A stretch of 64,000 nucleotides of DNA from Chromobacterium phragmitis. Lineage in GTDB: Bacteria; Pseudomonadota; Gammaproteobacteria; Burkholderiales; Chromobacteriaceae. The notes beneath the pieces are model-generated. The model saw only the letters and a list, made by a program, of their open reading frames with translations. It was not told the DNA's origin and did not search any database. Positions within the stretch are counted from its first letter, which is position 1. Each line of letters begins with the position of its first letter. The DNA lies in the NCBI RefSeq assembly GCF_003325475.1, contig NZ_CP029495.1, positions 3,100,001 to 3,164,000 of the forward strand. The letters are read 5' to 3'. A program made the translations under genes and the position numbers. Positions 27,629 to 36,451 of the stretch are shown here, piece by piece.

Positions 27629-29107
27629 ATGAGTCGCGAGATTTTGTTGCTGGTGGATGCCCTGGCGAGCGAGAAGAATGTCAGCAAGGACGTGGTTTTC
27701 TCCGCCCTTGAGATGGCGCTTGCCTCGGCGACCAAAAAGAAGTTTACCGATGATGAGATGGATGTGCGCGTCGAAATCGATCGCCACACCGGCCAGTACC
27801 AGACCTTTCGCCGCTGGACGGTGGTGGAAGACGCGCTTGTCGAGAGCGATAGCAAGGAGCTCGGCCTGATCGACGCGCGCGACCGCGATCCGCGCATCGA
27901 ACTGGGCGCGGTCATCGAGGAGCCGATGGAGGCTGTCGAGTTCGGCCGCATCGGCGCGCAGACCGCCAAGCAGGTGATTCTGCAGCGCATCCGCGACGCG
28001 GAGCGCGAGCAGTTGCTGAATGAATTCCTGCAGCGCCGCGAGCATCTGGTGATCGGCACCATCAAGCGCATCGAACGCGGCAACGCGATCGTGGAGTGCG
28101 GCAAGCTGGAAGCCGTGCTGCCGCGCGATCAGATGATTCCTAAGGAAAACCTGCGCGTGGGCGACCGCGTGAAGGCGTATTTGCTGCGCATCGATCGCCA
28201 GGGCCGCGGCCCGCAGCTGATCCTGTCTCGCACGGCGCCGGAATTCCTGGTCAAGCTGTTCGAGCTGGAAGTGCCCGAGATCGAGGAAGGCATGCTGGAG
28301 ATTCGCGCCGCCGTGCGCGACGCCGGCATGCGGGCCAAGATCGCGGTCAAGGCCAACGATGCCCGCATCGACCCGCAAGGCACCTGCATCGGCATGCGCG
28401 GCTCCCGCGTCCAGGCCGTGACCCAGGAACTGGCGGGCGAGCGCGTCGACATCGTGCTGTGGGCGCCGGAACCGGCTCAGTTCGTGATCAACGCGCTGTC
28501 GCCGGCCGAGGTGAGTCGCATCATGGTGGACGAAGACAATCACAGCATGGACGTGATCGTCGAGGAAGAGCAGTTGGCGCTGGCCATCGGTCGCAGCGGG
28601 CAGAACGTCAAGCTCGCCGCCGAGCTGACCGGTTGGTACTTGAACATCATGACTGTGACCGAGGCCGAGGAGAAGCACCAGGCCGAGGACGCGGCGCTGC
28701 GCCAGTTGTTCGTCACCGCGCTGAGCGTGGATGAAGAGACCGCCGCCAAGCTGGTGAACGAAGGCTTCGCCGCGCTGGAAGAAGTGGCCTACGTGCCGCT
28801 GGAAGAAATGCTGGAAATCGAAGGCTTCAACGAGGAGCTGGTGGGCGAGCTGCGCAGCCGCGCCCGTGATGCGCTCCTGACGCAGGCCATCGCGTCCGAA
28901 GAGCAGGTCGAGAACGTATCCGACGACTTGAAGGACATGGAAGGCCTGGATGCCGAGCTGGTTCGCAAGCTGGCCGCCGGCGGCGTGAACACCCGCGACG
29001 ATCTGGCCGACCTGGCCGTTGACGATCTGGTGGACATGACCGGCATGGAAGCGGAAGCTGCACGCGCCATCATCATGAAGGCGCGCGAACACTGGTTCAA
29101 CCAGTAA
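27629..29107 (+). CDS. nusA: transcription termination/antitermination factor NusA
   Basis: A 492-residue RNA polymerase-binding factor acting in pausing, termination and antitermination. Domains in order: N-terminal RNAP-binding domain (MSREILLLVDALASEKNVSKDVVF), S1 domain near residues 130-200 (GTIKRIERGNAIVECGKLEAVLPRDQ), two KH domains (KIAVKANDARIDPQGTCIGMRGSRVQ and LALAIGRSGQNVKLAAELTG), and two acidic C-terminal repeats (LVNEGFAALEEVAYVPLEEM and LAAGGVNTRDDLADLAVDDL), as in E. coli NusA. GGAGAGG lies upstream of the ATG. Second gene of the operon, 51 bases after rimP. Confidence 0.96.
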   Translation: MSREILLLVDALASEKNVSKDVVFSALEMALASATKKKFTDDEMDVRVEIDRHTGQYQTFRRWTVVEDALVESDSKELGLIDARDRDPRIELGAVIEEPMEAVEFGRIGAQTAKQVILQRIRDAEREQLLNEFLQRREHLVIGTIKRIERGNAIVECGKLEAVLPRDQMIPKENLRVGDRVKAYLLRIDRQGRGPQLILSRTAPEFLVKLFELEVPEIEEGMLEIRAAVRDAGMRAKIAVKANDARIDPQGTCIGMRGSRVQAVTQELAGERVDIVLWAPEPAQFVINALSPAEVSRIMVDEDNHSMDVIVEEEQLALAIGRSGQNVKLAAELTGWYLNIMTVTEAEEKHQAEDAALRQLFVTALSVDEETAAKLVNEGFAALEEVAYVPLEEMLEIEGFNEELVGELRSRARDALLTQAIASEEQVENVSDDLKDMEGLDAELVRKLAAGGVNTRDDLADLAVDDLVDMTGMEAEAARAIIMKAREHWFNQ

Positions 29108-29146
29108 GGCTTTCTCGGGAAGTATTTACGGAATTTGGGAAGACGC

Positions 29147-32050
29147 ATGGTTTTGACGAATGTAAAACAATTTGCCAGCGAGATGAATCTCACGCCGGAA
29201 CGCCTGCTGGAGCAGCTGAGCGCCGCGGGTGTGAGCAAGCGCTCGCCGGATGACACCCTGTCGGCACAAGACAAGTCCCAGCTCCTGGACTACCTGAAAC
29301 GCTCGCATGGCGCGCGCGAGGACAGCGGCATCACGCTGACCCGCAAGTCCACCTCCGAGGTGAAGAAGGCCGATGGCAGCACCGTGACCGTGGAAACCCG
29401 CAAGAAGCGCGTGGTGGCGCGTCCGGACGACGCGCCGCGCGCTGAGGCGGCCAAGCCGGCCGAGGCGGCCCCTGTCGCCGCGCCGGTGGAGGCTAAGCCG
29501 GAACCGAAGCCGGAGCCCAAGGTAGAAGCCAAGCCGGAACCGAAAGTGGAGGCCAAGCCTGAGCCGAAACCGGAGCCGAAGGTGGAAGCCAAGCCGGAAC
29601 CGAAGCTCGAGCCGAAGCCGGCCGCCGCCCCGGCGCCGCGCACGGTCGCCTCCATCCTGTCGCCGGAAGAAATCGCCGCGCGCGAGGCTGAGGAAAAGCG
29701 CCAGGCCGCGTTCCGCGCCCGTCAGGAAGCGCTGATGCGCGAAAAGATCGAGCGCGAAGAGCGTCGCCAGGCCGCCAAGCTGGCGGCCTCGCAACCGGCT
29801 CCCGCGCCGGCGCCGGCTCCCGCGGCCGAACCCAAGCGCGACGAGCGTCGCAGCGACGACCGCCGCGGCGCGCCGAACGGCGATCGCGGTCCGCGCCCGG
29901 CTGGCGCCGGCGATCGCGGCCCGCGTCCGGCTGGCGCCGGCGACCGTGGTCCGCGTCCGGCTGGCGATCGTGGCCCGCGTCCGGCTGGCGCCGGCGACCG
30001 CGGTCCGCGTCCGGCAGGCGACCGTGGCCCGCGTCCCGCAGGCGACAATCGCGGTCCGCGTCCGGCTCCGGCCGCGGCGGCTCCGTCGCAACCGTCGTCT
30101 CCGGCTCCGGGCGGCAGCCGTCCGGGCAAGGGCAAGAAGGGCGGCGAGCGCAGCTGGGACGACAACAAGAAGGGCGGCCGCGGTCTGAAGACCAAGGGCG
30201 GCGACGCCGGCAGCGACTGGAAGTCGCGCGGCGGCAAGGGCCGCAATAAGCAGAACAACCAACACGCTTTCCAGGCGCCGACCGAGCCCATCGTGCATGA
30301 GGTTCTGGTGCCGGAAACCATCACCGTGGCCGAACTGGCCCACAAGATGGCGGTGAAGGCGGTTGAAGTGATCAAGACCCTGATGAAGATGGGCATGATG
30401 GTCACCATCAACCAGGTGCTGGATCAGGAAACCGCGTTGATCGTGGTCGAAGAAATGGGCCACATCGGCAAGGCCGCGCAGGCGGACGATCCGGAAGCCT
30501 ATCTGGACGTGACCGGCGGCGAGACCGTGGAAGTGGTCGAGCAGTCGCGTTCCCCGGTGGTGACCGTGATGGGCCACGTCGACCACGGCAAGACCTCGCT
30601 GCTGGACTACATCCGCCGCGCCAAGGTCGCCGCGGGCGAAGCCGGCGGCATTACCCAGCACATCGGCGCCTACCACGTGGAAACCCCGCGCGGCATGATC
30701 ACCTTCCTGGATACCCCGGGTCACGAAGCGTTTACCGCGATGCGTGCCCGCGGCGCCAAGGCCACCGACATCGTGGTGCTGGTGGTGGCGGCCGATGACG
30801 GCGTGATGCCGCAGACGATCGAAGCGATCCACCACGCCAAGGCCGCCAAGGTGCCGATGGTGGTGGCGGTGAACAAGATCGACAAGCAGGGCGCTAACGT
30901 CGAGCGCATCCGCCAGGAGCTGGTGGCGCATGAAGTGGTGCCGGAAGATTGGGGCGGCGACACCCAGTTCGTCGAAGTGTCGGCCAAGATGGGCCTGAAC
31001 ATCGACGCGCTGCTGGAAGCCATCCTGCTGCAAGCCGAAGTGCTGGAGCTGAAGGCTCCGGTCGACAGCCTGGCCAAGGGCATCATCGTCGAGGCCCGCC
31101 TCGACAAGGGCCGCGGTCCGGTCGCCACGCTGCTGGTTCAGTCCGGCACCCTGAAGAAGGGCGACGTGGTGCTGGCAGGCACCGCCTTCGGCCGCGTCCG
31201 CGCCATGATGGACGAAAACGGCAAGGCCATCGATTCGGCCGGTCCGGCCATTCCGGTGGAGATCCTGGGTCTGTCCGACGTGCCGCAAGCCGGTGAAGAC
31301 GCGATGGCTCTGGCCGACGAGAAGAAGGCGCGCGAAATCGCCTTGTTCCGCGCCGGCAAGTTCCGCGACGTGCGTCTGGCCAAGCAGCAGGCAGCCAAGC
31401 TGGAGAACATGTTCGCCCAGATGTCGGAAGGCGAGGTGCAAACCCTGTCCATCATCATCAAGGCCGACGTGCAAGGTTCGTACGAAGCGCTGGCCGGCAG
31501 CCTGCAGAAGCTGTCCACCGAAGAAGTTCGCGTGGCCATCCTGCACTCTGGCGTGGGCGGCATCAGCGAATCCGACGTCAACCTGGCGATCGCCTCCAAG
31601 GCCATCGTGATCGGCTTCAACACCCGAGCCGACGCGGCGGCGCGCAAGCTGGCGGAAAACGAAGGTGTCGACATCCGTTACTACAACATCATTTACGATG
31701 CGGTGGACGAGGTGAAGGCCGCGCTGTCCGGCATGCTGGCGCCGGAGAAGAAGGAACAGGTGCTGGGCACCGTCGAGATCCGTCAGGTGATCACGGTTTC
31801 CAAGGTGGGCAACATCGCGGGTTGCATGGTGACCGACGGCATGATCAAGCGCTCCGCTTCGATCCGTCTGATCCGCAACCACGTGGTGATCCACACCGGC
31901 GAACTGGAATCGCTGAAGCGCTTCAAGGACGACGTGAAGGAAGTGAAGCAAGGCTACGAGTGCGGCCTGATGCTGAAGAACTTCAACGACATCCAGGAAG
32001 GCGACCAGCTGGAAGCGTTCGAGATCGTGGAAGTCGCGCGTTCCCTGTAA
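29147..32050 (+). CDS. infB: translation initiation factor IF-2
   Basis: A 967-residue GTPase that brings fMet-tRNA to the 30S subunit. The N-terminal IF2_N domain (MVLTNVKQFASEMNLTPERL) is followed by a long variable linker, a second IF2_N (VAELAHKMAVKAVEVIKTLM), then the G domain with G1 GHVDHGKTS, G3 DTPGHEAF and G4 NKID, and domains II to IV. The linker has two low-complexity repeat blocks, a Lys-Pro-Glu block and a seven-fold GDRGPRPAGA block. The ATG at 29147 is taken because a GGGAAG site precedes it; the frame has a TTG at 29135. IF-2 isoforms from internal starts are known in relatives. A short GC hairpin with T run follows at about 32089-32110. Confidence 0.96.
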   Translation: MVLTNVKQFASEMNLTPERLLEQLSAAGVSKRSPDDTLSAQDKSQLLDYLKRSHGAREDSGITLTRKSTSEVKKADGSTVTVETRKKRVVARPDDAPRAEAAKPAEAAPVAAPVEAKPEPKPEPKVEAKPEPKVEAKPEPKPEPKVEAKPEPKLEPKPAAAPAPRTVASILSPEEIAAREAEEKRQAAFRARQEALMREKIEREERRQAAKLAASQPAPAPAPAPAAEPKRDERRSDDRRGAPNGDRGPRPAGAGDRGPRPAGAGDRGPRPAGDRGPRPAGAGDRGPRPAGDRGPRPAGDNRGPRPAPAAAAPSQPSSPAPGGSRPGKGKKGGERSWDDNKKGGRGLKTKGGDAGSDWKSRGGKGRNKQNNQHAFQAPTEPIVHEVLVPETITVAELAHKMAVKAVEVIKTLMKMGMMVTINQVLDQETALIVVEEMGHIGKAAQADDPEAYLDVTGGETVEVVEQSRSPVVTVMGHVDHGKTSLLDYIRRAKVAAGEAGGITQHIGAYHVETPRGMITFLDTPGHEAFTAMRARGAKATDIVVLVVAADDGVMPQTIEAIHHAKAAKVPMVVAVNKIDKQGANVERIRQELVAHEVVPEDWGGDTQFVEVSAKMGLNIDALLEAILLQAEVLELKAPVDSLAKGIIVEARLDKGRGPVATLLVQSGTLKKGDVVLAGTAFGRVRAMMDENGKAIDSAGPAIPVEILGLSDVPQAGEDAMALADEKKAREIALFRAGKFRDVRLAKQQAAKLENMFAQMSEGEVQTLSIIIKADVQGSYEALAGSLQKLSTEEVRVAILHSGVGGISESDVNLAIASKAIVIGFNTRADAAARKLAENEGVDIRYYNIIYDAVDEVKAALSGMLAPEKKEQVLGTVEIRQVITVSKVGNIAGCMVTDGMIKRSASIRLIRNHVVIHTGELESLKRFKDDVKEVKQGYECGLMLKNFNDIQEGDQLEAFEIVEVARSL
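29488..29622 (+). repeat. Lys-Pro-Glu repeat block in the IF-2 linker
   Basis: An in-frame low-complexity stretch of alternating EAKPEPK and PEPKVEAK units, about 45 codons. Such charged linkers vary in length between strains. Confidence 0.75.
29879..30070 (+). repeat. seven-fold GDRGPRPA tandem repeat in infB
   Basis: In-frame imperfect tandem copies of 24 or 30 bases encoding GDRGPRPA or GDRGPRPAGA, seven in all, the last reading GDNRGPRPA. The copies are nearly identical at the DNA level, which favours slippage. An RGG/RGP-like arginine-glycine composition suggests RNA binding or flexibility. Confidence 0.85.
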
Positions 32051-32126
32051 TCGGGACGCCAGGGGCGGGTGTCGCGTCGGCCGAAAGGCCGGCGGGCGCT
32101 CGCCCTTTTTCATATTCGCCGCGACG

Positions 32127-32164
32127 CCCGTCCAAGCGCATGCTCCAGCGTGCGTTTGGACGGG
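32127..32164 (+). other. 14-bp hairpin in the infB-rbfA intergenic region
   Basis: Arms CCCGTCCAAGCGCA (32127-32140) and TGCGTTTGGACGGG (32151-32164) pair over 14 positions with one G-U wobble and a 10-base loop. No T run follows, so it is not an ordinary terminator. It could be an RNase III or processing signal within the long operon. Confidence 0.75.
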
Positions 32165-32216
32165 TCCCGCGGCTTTGCGGCCGGAAGGGCCGCGTTAGAA
32201 CAGAACTGGAAGTGAA

Positions 32217-32636
32217 ATGGCCAAAGCCAAAAAAGGTTTTTCCCGCTCGGACCGCGTGTCTGAGCAGATCCAGCGCGAGCTGGCCGAGCTGACCCGCAAG
32301 GGCCTGAAAGACCCGCGCGCGGGCTGGATCACCATCACCTCGGTGGAAGTGACGCGCGATTACTCGCACGCCAAGGTGTACTACACGGTGATGGTGGACT
32401 CCACCCGCGAAGCCACCCAGGAGGCGCTGGACAGCTCCGCCGGCTATCTGCGCAACGAGTTGGGCCGCGCGATCAAGATGTTCAGCATGCCGCAGCTGCA
32501 TTTCGTCTATGACGATTCGGTCGAGCGCGGCATGCACCTCACCAGCTTGATCAACCAGGTAGCGCGCGAGGACGCCGAGAAGTTCGGCGACCTGGCAGAG
32601 GGCGATGCCGGCCAGGAAGAGGGCAAGGCCGAATGA
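32217..32636 (+). CDS. rbfA: ribosome-binding factor A
   Basis: A 139-residue KH-fold protein that binds the 30S subunit during 16S rRNA maturation and cold shock. RSDRVSEQIQRELAELTRKGLKDPR, ITSVEVTRDYSHAKVYYTVM, LRNELGRAIKMFSMPQLHFVYDDSVERGMHLTSLI are characteristic. GGAAG precedes the ATG. Its stop overlaps the truB start by four bases (ATGA at 32633-32636). The C-terminal tail is acidic and variable. Confidence 0.95.
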   Translation: MAKAKKGFSRSDRVSEQIQRELAELTRKGLKDPRAGWITITSVEVTRDYSHAKVYYTVMVDSTREATQEALDSSAGYLRNELGRAIKMFSMPQLHFVYDDSVERGMHLTSLINQVAREDAEKFGDLAEGDAGQEEGKAE

Positions 32637-33553
32637 GCAAGCCGCGCAGCAACCGCCGCCCCATCGATGGCGTGCTGCTGATCGACAAGCCTTACGACAT
32701 TTCCAGCAACAACGCGCTGCAAAAGGCGCGCTGGTTGCTGAACGCCGCCAAGGCCGGCCACACCGGCGTGCTGGACCCGTTGGCCACCGGCCTGTTGCCG
32801 GTGTGTCTGGGCGAAGCCACCAAGTTTTCGTCCTATCTCTTGGACGCGGACAAGGGCTACCGCGCCACGGTGAAGTTCGGCGTGGTGACGACGACGGGCG
32901 ATGTGGAGGGCGAGGTGGTATCCGAGCGGCCCGTCAGCTTCAGCCGCGAAGAGCTGGAAGCCGCGCTGGAGCGCTTCCGCGGCGAAATCCGCCAGGTGCC
33001 GCCGATGTATTCGGCGCTGAAGCATCAGGGCAAGCCGCTGTACGAATATGCGCGGGCCGGCATCGAGGTGCCGCGCGAGGCGCGCCAGGTCACCATTCGC
33101 CAGCTGGAATTGCTGTCGTTCGACGGCGTATCGGCCGAGATCGACGTGCTATGCACCAAGGGCACCTATATCAGAACCTTGGCCTCCGATGTGGGCGAGG
33201 CGCTGGGCTGCGGCGCGCATCTGACCGCGCTGCGCCGCACCGCCACCGGCGGTTTCAGCCTGCAGCAATCGCATGGCTTGGCCGATCTGGAGCAGTTGGA
33301 GATGCCGGCGCGAGAGGCCTTGCTGATGCCGGCCGACGTGTTGGTGATGCATTTCCCGCAACTGGAGCTGCCGGAAGGCGAGATCGGCAAGTTTCTGCAC
33401 GGACAGCCCGTGCGTTTTGAGCAAAAGTGTGAGAAAATGCAGCGCTTCCGGGTTTACGAGCAATCGTCCCGGAAATTCGTGGGGCTGGGCGAGGCGCGCG
33501 GCGATGGCCGCCTGCATCCGATCCGGCTCCTGGCGAACCAGGCCTCGGCCTGA
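32633..33553 (+). CDS. truB: tRNA pseudouridine-55 synthase
   Basis: A 306-residue pseudouridine synthase that modifies U55 in the T loop of tRNAs. The catalytic aspartate lies in GHTGVLDPLATGLLPVCLGEATK; other family segments are GVLLIDKPYDISSNNAL, VPPMYSALKHQGKPLYEYARAGIEV and CTKGTYIRTLASDVGEALGC. The C-terminal PUA-like region follows (EKCEKMQRFRVYEQSSRKFVGLG). Coupled to rbfA by an ATGA overlap. Confidence 0.95.
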   Translation: MSKPRSNRRPIDGVLLIDKPYDISSNNALQKARWLLNAAKAGHTGVLDPLATGLLPVCLGEATKFSSYLLDADKGYRATVKFGVVTTTGDVEGEVVSERPVSFSREELEAALERFRGEIRQVPPMYSALKHQGKPLYEYARAGIEVPREARQVTIRQLELLSFDGVSAEIDVLCTKGTYIRTLASDVGEALGCGAHLTALRRTATGGFSLQQSHGLADLEQLEMPAREALLMPADVLVMHFPQLELPEGEIGKFLHGQPVRFEQKCEKMQRFRVYEQSSRKFVGLGEARGDGRLHPIRLLANQASA

Positions 33554-33646
33554 TTCGCGAACTACCGGAGTGTGGAATGGGTTGGGCTTTCCGGCTCGCC
33601 GCACTTGTCGGGTTTTCAAACCCCCTACTGAAATGGAGTAATCCAA

Positions 33647-33916
33647 ATGGCAATGACCGCCGCTCAAAAAGCAGAAATCGTTAAAGGCTTCCAACGCGCT
33701 GAAGGCGACACTGGTTCGTCCGAAGTTCAAGTGGCCCTGCTGACCGCACGCATCAACGACCTGACCCCCCACTTCAAGGCCAACACCAAGGACCACCACA
33801 GCCGTCGTGGCCTGCTGAAGCTGGTTAGCCGTCGTCGCCGTCTGCTGGACTACCTGAAGCGCACCGACGCTGATAGCTACCGCGCGCTGATCACCCGTCT
33901 GGGCCTGCGCAAGTAA
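33647..33916 (+). CDS. rpsO: 30S ribosomal protein S15
   Basis: An 89-residue protein, the usual S15 length, that binds 16S rRNA early in 30S assembly. AEIVKGFQRAEGDTGSSEVQVALLTARI, LTPHFKANTKDHHSRRGLLKLVSRRRRLLDYLKR are diagnostic. GGAG lies nine bases before the ATG. In E. coli S15 represses its own translation through a leader pseudoknot; I did not establish one here. A strong terminator follows before pnp. Confidence 0.97.
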   Translation: MAMTAAQKAEIVKGFQRAEGDTGSSEVQVALLTARINDLTPHFKANTKDHHSRRGLLKLVSRRRRLLDYLKRTDADSYRALITRLGLRK

Positions 33917-33931
33917 TCGGTATCCGGTTTT

Positions 33932-33961
33932 GAAAAAGTCGCAGCTCGCTGCGACTTTTTC
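33932..33961. terminator. bidirectional-type terminator after rpsO
   Basis: Perfect 13-bp stem GAAAAAGTCGCAG (33932-33944) with CTGCGACTTTTTC (33949-33961) and loop CTCG, with A and T runs in the arms. It separates rpsO from pnp, which in E. coli also lie either side of a rho-independent terminator. Confidence 0.85.
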
Positions 33962-33992
33962 ACACCGACAGCTGTGCGAGTAAAATTGTCGT

Positions 33993-34061
33993 AACAACGG
34001 GGGGAGCCTCTACAAATTCCGATCTTTCATCCGGTCAGAATTTTTAGGGGTTCCCGTTGTT
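33993..34061 (+). promoter_or_regulatory. stem-loop in the pnp leader, possible RNase III autoregulation site
   Basis: AACAACGGG (33993-34001) pairs perfectly with CCCGTTGTT (34053-34061), with two more G-U pairs inside and a loop of about 50 bases, ending 50 bases before the pnp start. In E. coli, RNase III and PNPase autoregulate pnp through such a 5' leader hairpin. Function here is inferred. Confidence 0.5.
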
Positions 34062-34111
34062 TTATCCGGCTCGCGCATTTCCAACATTGAACCAAAGATA
34101 GGGAAACCCTC

Positions 34112-36256
34112 GTGTTCAACAAGATCACTAAAACCTTCCAGTTCGGCCGTCAGACCGTCACCCTGGAAACCGGCGAAATCGCCCGCCAGGCATCCGGCTC
34201 CGTAGTCGTATCCGTGGACGACACCGTCGTCATGGTCAGCGTGGTTGGCGGCAAGAACGTCAAGCCGGGCCAGGACTTCTTCCCGCTGACCGTGGACTAC
34301 CTGGAGCGCACCTACGCCGCCGGCAAGATCCCGGGCGGCTTCTTCAAGCGCGAAGGCAAGCAGTCCGAGAAGGAAGTGCTGACCAGCCGCCTGATCGACC
34401 GTCCGATCCGTCCGCTGTTCCCGGAAGGCTTCTATCATGACGTGCAAATCGTCGCCACCGTGCTGTCGCTGAATCCGGAAGTGGATTCGGACATCCCGGC
34501 GATGATCGGCGCCTCCGCCGCCCTGGCCATCTCCGGCCTGCCGTTCGCCGGCCCGATCGGCGCCGCCCGCGTCGGCTACGCCAACGGCGAATACATCCTG
34601 AACCCGACCAAGACCGAACTGCAAACCTCGCAGATGGACCTGGTCGTCGCCGGCACCCAGCGCGCCGTGCTGATGGTGGAATCGGAAGCCAAGGAACTGC
34701 CGGAAGCCGTGATGCTGGGCGCCGTGGTGTTCGGCCACGAGCAAATGCAAGCCGCCATCCAGGCCATCAACGAACTGGCCGACGAAGTGAACCCGGTGAT
34801 GTTCGACTGGGCCGCTCCGGTCGCCAACGAAGAGCTGATCGCGCAGATCCGCGGCATCGCCGGCGAGAAGCTGGCCGAAGCCTTCCGCCTGCGCCAGAAG
34901 CAAGCCCGCACCGTCGCCATCAACGAAGCTTGGGACGCTGTCAAGACCGGCCTGATCAACGAAGACACCGACACCCTGAAGGCCAACGAGATCAAGGGCA
35001 TCTTCAAGGGCCTGGAAGCTGAAATCGTCCGCGGCCAGATCCTGGCCGGCGAAGCGCGCATCGACGGCCGCGACACCCGCACCGTGCGCCCGATCAGCAT
35101 CCGCAACAACGTGCTGCCGCGCACCCACGGCTCCGCCCTGTTCACCCGCGGCGAAACCCAGGCCATGGTGGTGACCACGCTGGGCACCAAGCAAGACGAG
35201 CAGATCATCGACGCGCTGGCCGGCGAGTACACCGAACGCTTCATGCTGCACTACAACTTCCCGCCGTACTCCACCGGCGAAGCCGGCCGCATGGGCCCGC
35301 CGAAGCGCCGCGAAATCGGCCACGGCCGCCTGGCCAAGCGCGCCCTGGTGGCGGTGCTGCCGCCGGAAGACGAATTCGGCTACTCCATGCGCGTGGTGTC
35401 CGAGATCACTGAATCCAACGGCTCCTCGTCGATGGCTTCCGTATGCGGCGGCTGCTTGTCGCTGCTGTCCGCCGGCGTGCCGCTGAAGGCCCACGTGGCC
35501 GGCATCGCCATGGGTCTGATCCTGGAAGGCAACCGCTTCGCCGTGCTGACCGACATCCTGGGCGATGAAGATCACCTGGGCGACATGGACTTCAAGGTGG
35601 CCGGCACCGCAGGCGGCATCACCGCGCTGCAGATGGACATCAAGATCCAGGGCATCACCAAGGAAATCATGCAGGTTGCGCTGGAGCAGGCCAAGGAAGG
35701 CCGTCTGCACATCCTGGGCCTGATGAAGGAAGCCGTGGACGGCCCGCAAGAGCTGTCCGCCCACGCTCCGCGCCTGTACGTGATGAAGATCAATCCGGAG
35801 AAGATCCGCGAAGTGATCGGCAAGGGCGGCGAAACCATCCGCTCCATCACCAAGGACACCGGCTGCGAGATCAACATCGAGGAAGACGGCACCATCACCA
35901 TCGCTTCGGTGAGCAACGAGGGCGCGGAAGCGGCCAAGAAGCGTATCGAAGAGATCACCGTTGAAGTGGAAGTGGGCAAGGTGTACGAAGGCACCGTGGT
36001 CAAGATCCTCGACAACAACGTCGGCGCCATCGTCTCCATCCTGCCGGGCAAGGACGGTCTGGTTCACATCTCGCAGATCGCCAATGAGCGCATCAAGAAT
36101 GTGTCCGACCACCTGAAGGAAGGCCAAGTGGTGAAGGTCAAGGCCATCGAAATGGACGACCGCGGCCGCATCCGCCTGTCCATCAAGGCCCTGCTGGAAG
36201 AAGAAGCGAAAACCGCCCAGGCGACCGCTGAATCCTTCGGCCTGAAGGCGCAGTAA
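34112..36256 (+). CDS. pnp: polynucleotide phosphorylase
   Basis: A 714-residue 3'-5' exoribonuclease that uses phosphate and works in RNA turnover. Two RNase PH domains are seen (first with GKIPGGFFKREGK and LTSRLIDRPIRPLFPEGF; second with RPISIRNNVLPRTHGSALFTRGETQAM and HYNFPPYSTGEAGRMG), then the KH domain (IREVIGKGGETIRSITKDTGCEI) and the S1 domain (VGKVYEGTVVKILDNNVGAIVSILPGKDGLVHISQI). Length fits the family. Translation starts at GTG 34112, after an AGGGAAA site, which gives the usual MFNKITKTFQFG N-terminus. An intrinsic terminator follows. Confidence 0.96.
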   Translation: MFNKITKTFQFGRQTVTLETGEIARQASGSVVVSVDDTVVMVSVVGGKNVKPGQDFFPLTVDYLERTYAAGKIPGGFFKREGKQSEKEVLTSRLIDRPIRPLFPEGFYHDVQIVATVLSLNPEVDSDIPAMIGASAALAISGLPFAGPIGAARVGYANGEYILNPTKTELQTSQMDLVVAGTQRAVLMVESEAKELPEAVMLGAVVFGHEQMQAAIQAINELADEVNPVMFDWAAPVANEELIAQIRGIAGEKLAEAFRLRQKQARTVAINEAWDAVKTGLINEDTDTLKANEIKGIFKGLEAEIVRGQILAGEARIDGRDTRTVRPISIRNNVLPRTHGSALFTRGETQAMVVTTLGTKQDEQIIDALAGEYTERFMLHYNFPPYSTGEAGRMGPPKRREIGHGRLAKRALVAVLPPEDEFGYSMRVVSEITESNGSSSMASVCGGCLSLLSAGVPLKAHVAGIAMGLILEGNRFAVLTDILGDEDHLGDMDFKVAGTAGGITALQMDIKIQGITKEIMQVALEQAKEGRLHILGLMKEAVDGPQELSAHAPRLYVMKINPEKIREVIGKGGETIRSITKDTGCEINIEEDGTITIASVSNEGAEAAKKRIEEITVEVEVGKVYEGTVVKILDNNVGAIVSILPGKDGLVHISQIANERIKNVSDHLKEGQVVKVKAIEMDDRGRIRLSIKALLEEEAKTAQATAESFGLKAQ

Positions 36257-36300
36257 TCCGCTTGCCGTCATCTCGTTCGCGGGGTGGCATGCAAGAAAAC

Positions 36301-36325
36301 AACCCCGCTTCGGCGGGGTTTTTTT
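36301..36325 (+). terminator. intrinsic terminator of pnp
   Basis: AACCCCGC (36301-36308), loop TTCG, GCGGGGTT (36313-36320), then a T run. Textbook rho-independent terminator 45 bases after the pnp stop. Confidence 0.9.
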
Positions 36326-36451
36326 GCGCCATTAGCTTGGCTATATGGCCAAGTATGATTTTCTTGGTCAACTCACGTGCGAAGCTTGCTTATGCTGATT
36401 GAGACAGACTACGCTATGGACGGGTGAAAGTTTTCCAAAGGAGGCATTCTG

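Noticed and set aside
29126..32113. 995-codon open frame on the minus strand opposite infB
   Set aside because: A GC-rich shadow: no ribosome binding site, repetitive His/Arg/Leu composition, and the plus strand encodes complete IF-2.
34010..36271. 753-codon frame opposite pnp
   Set aside because: Antisense shadow in a highly expressed gene with strong codon bias; no start signal or domain.
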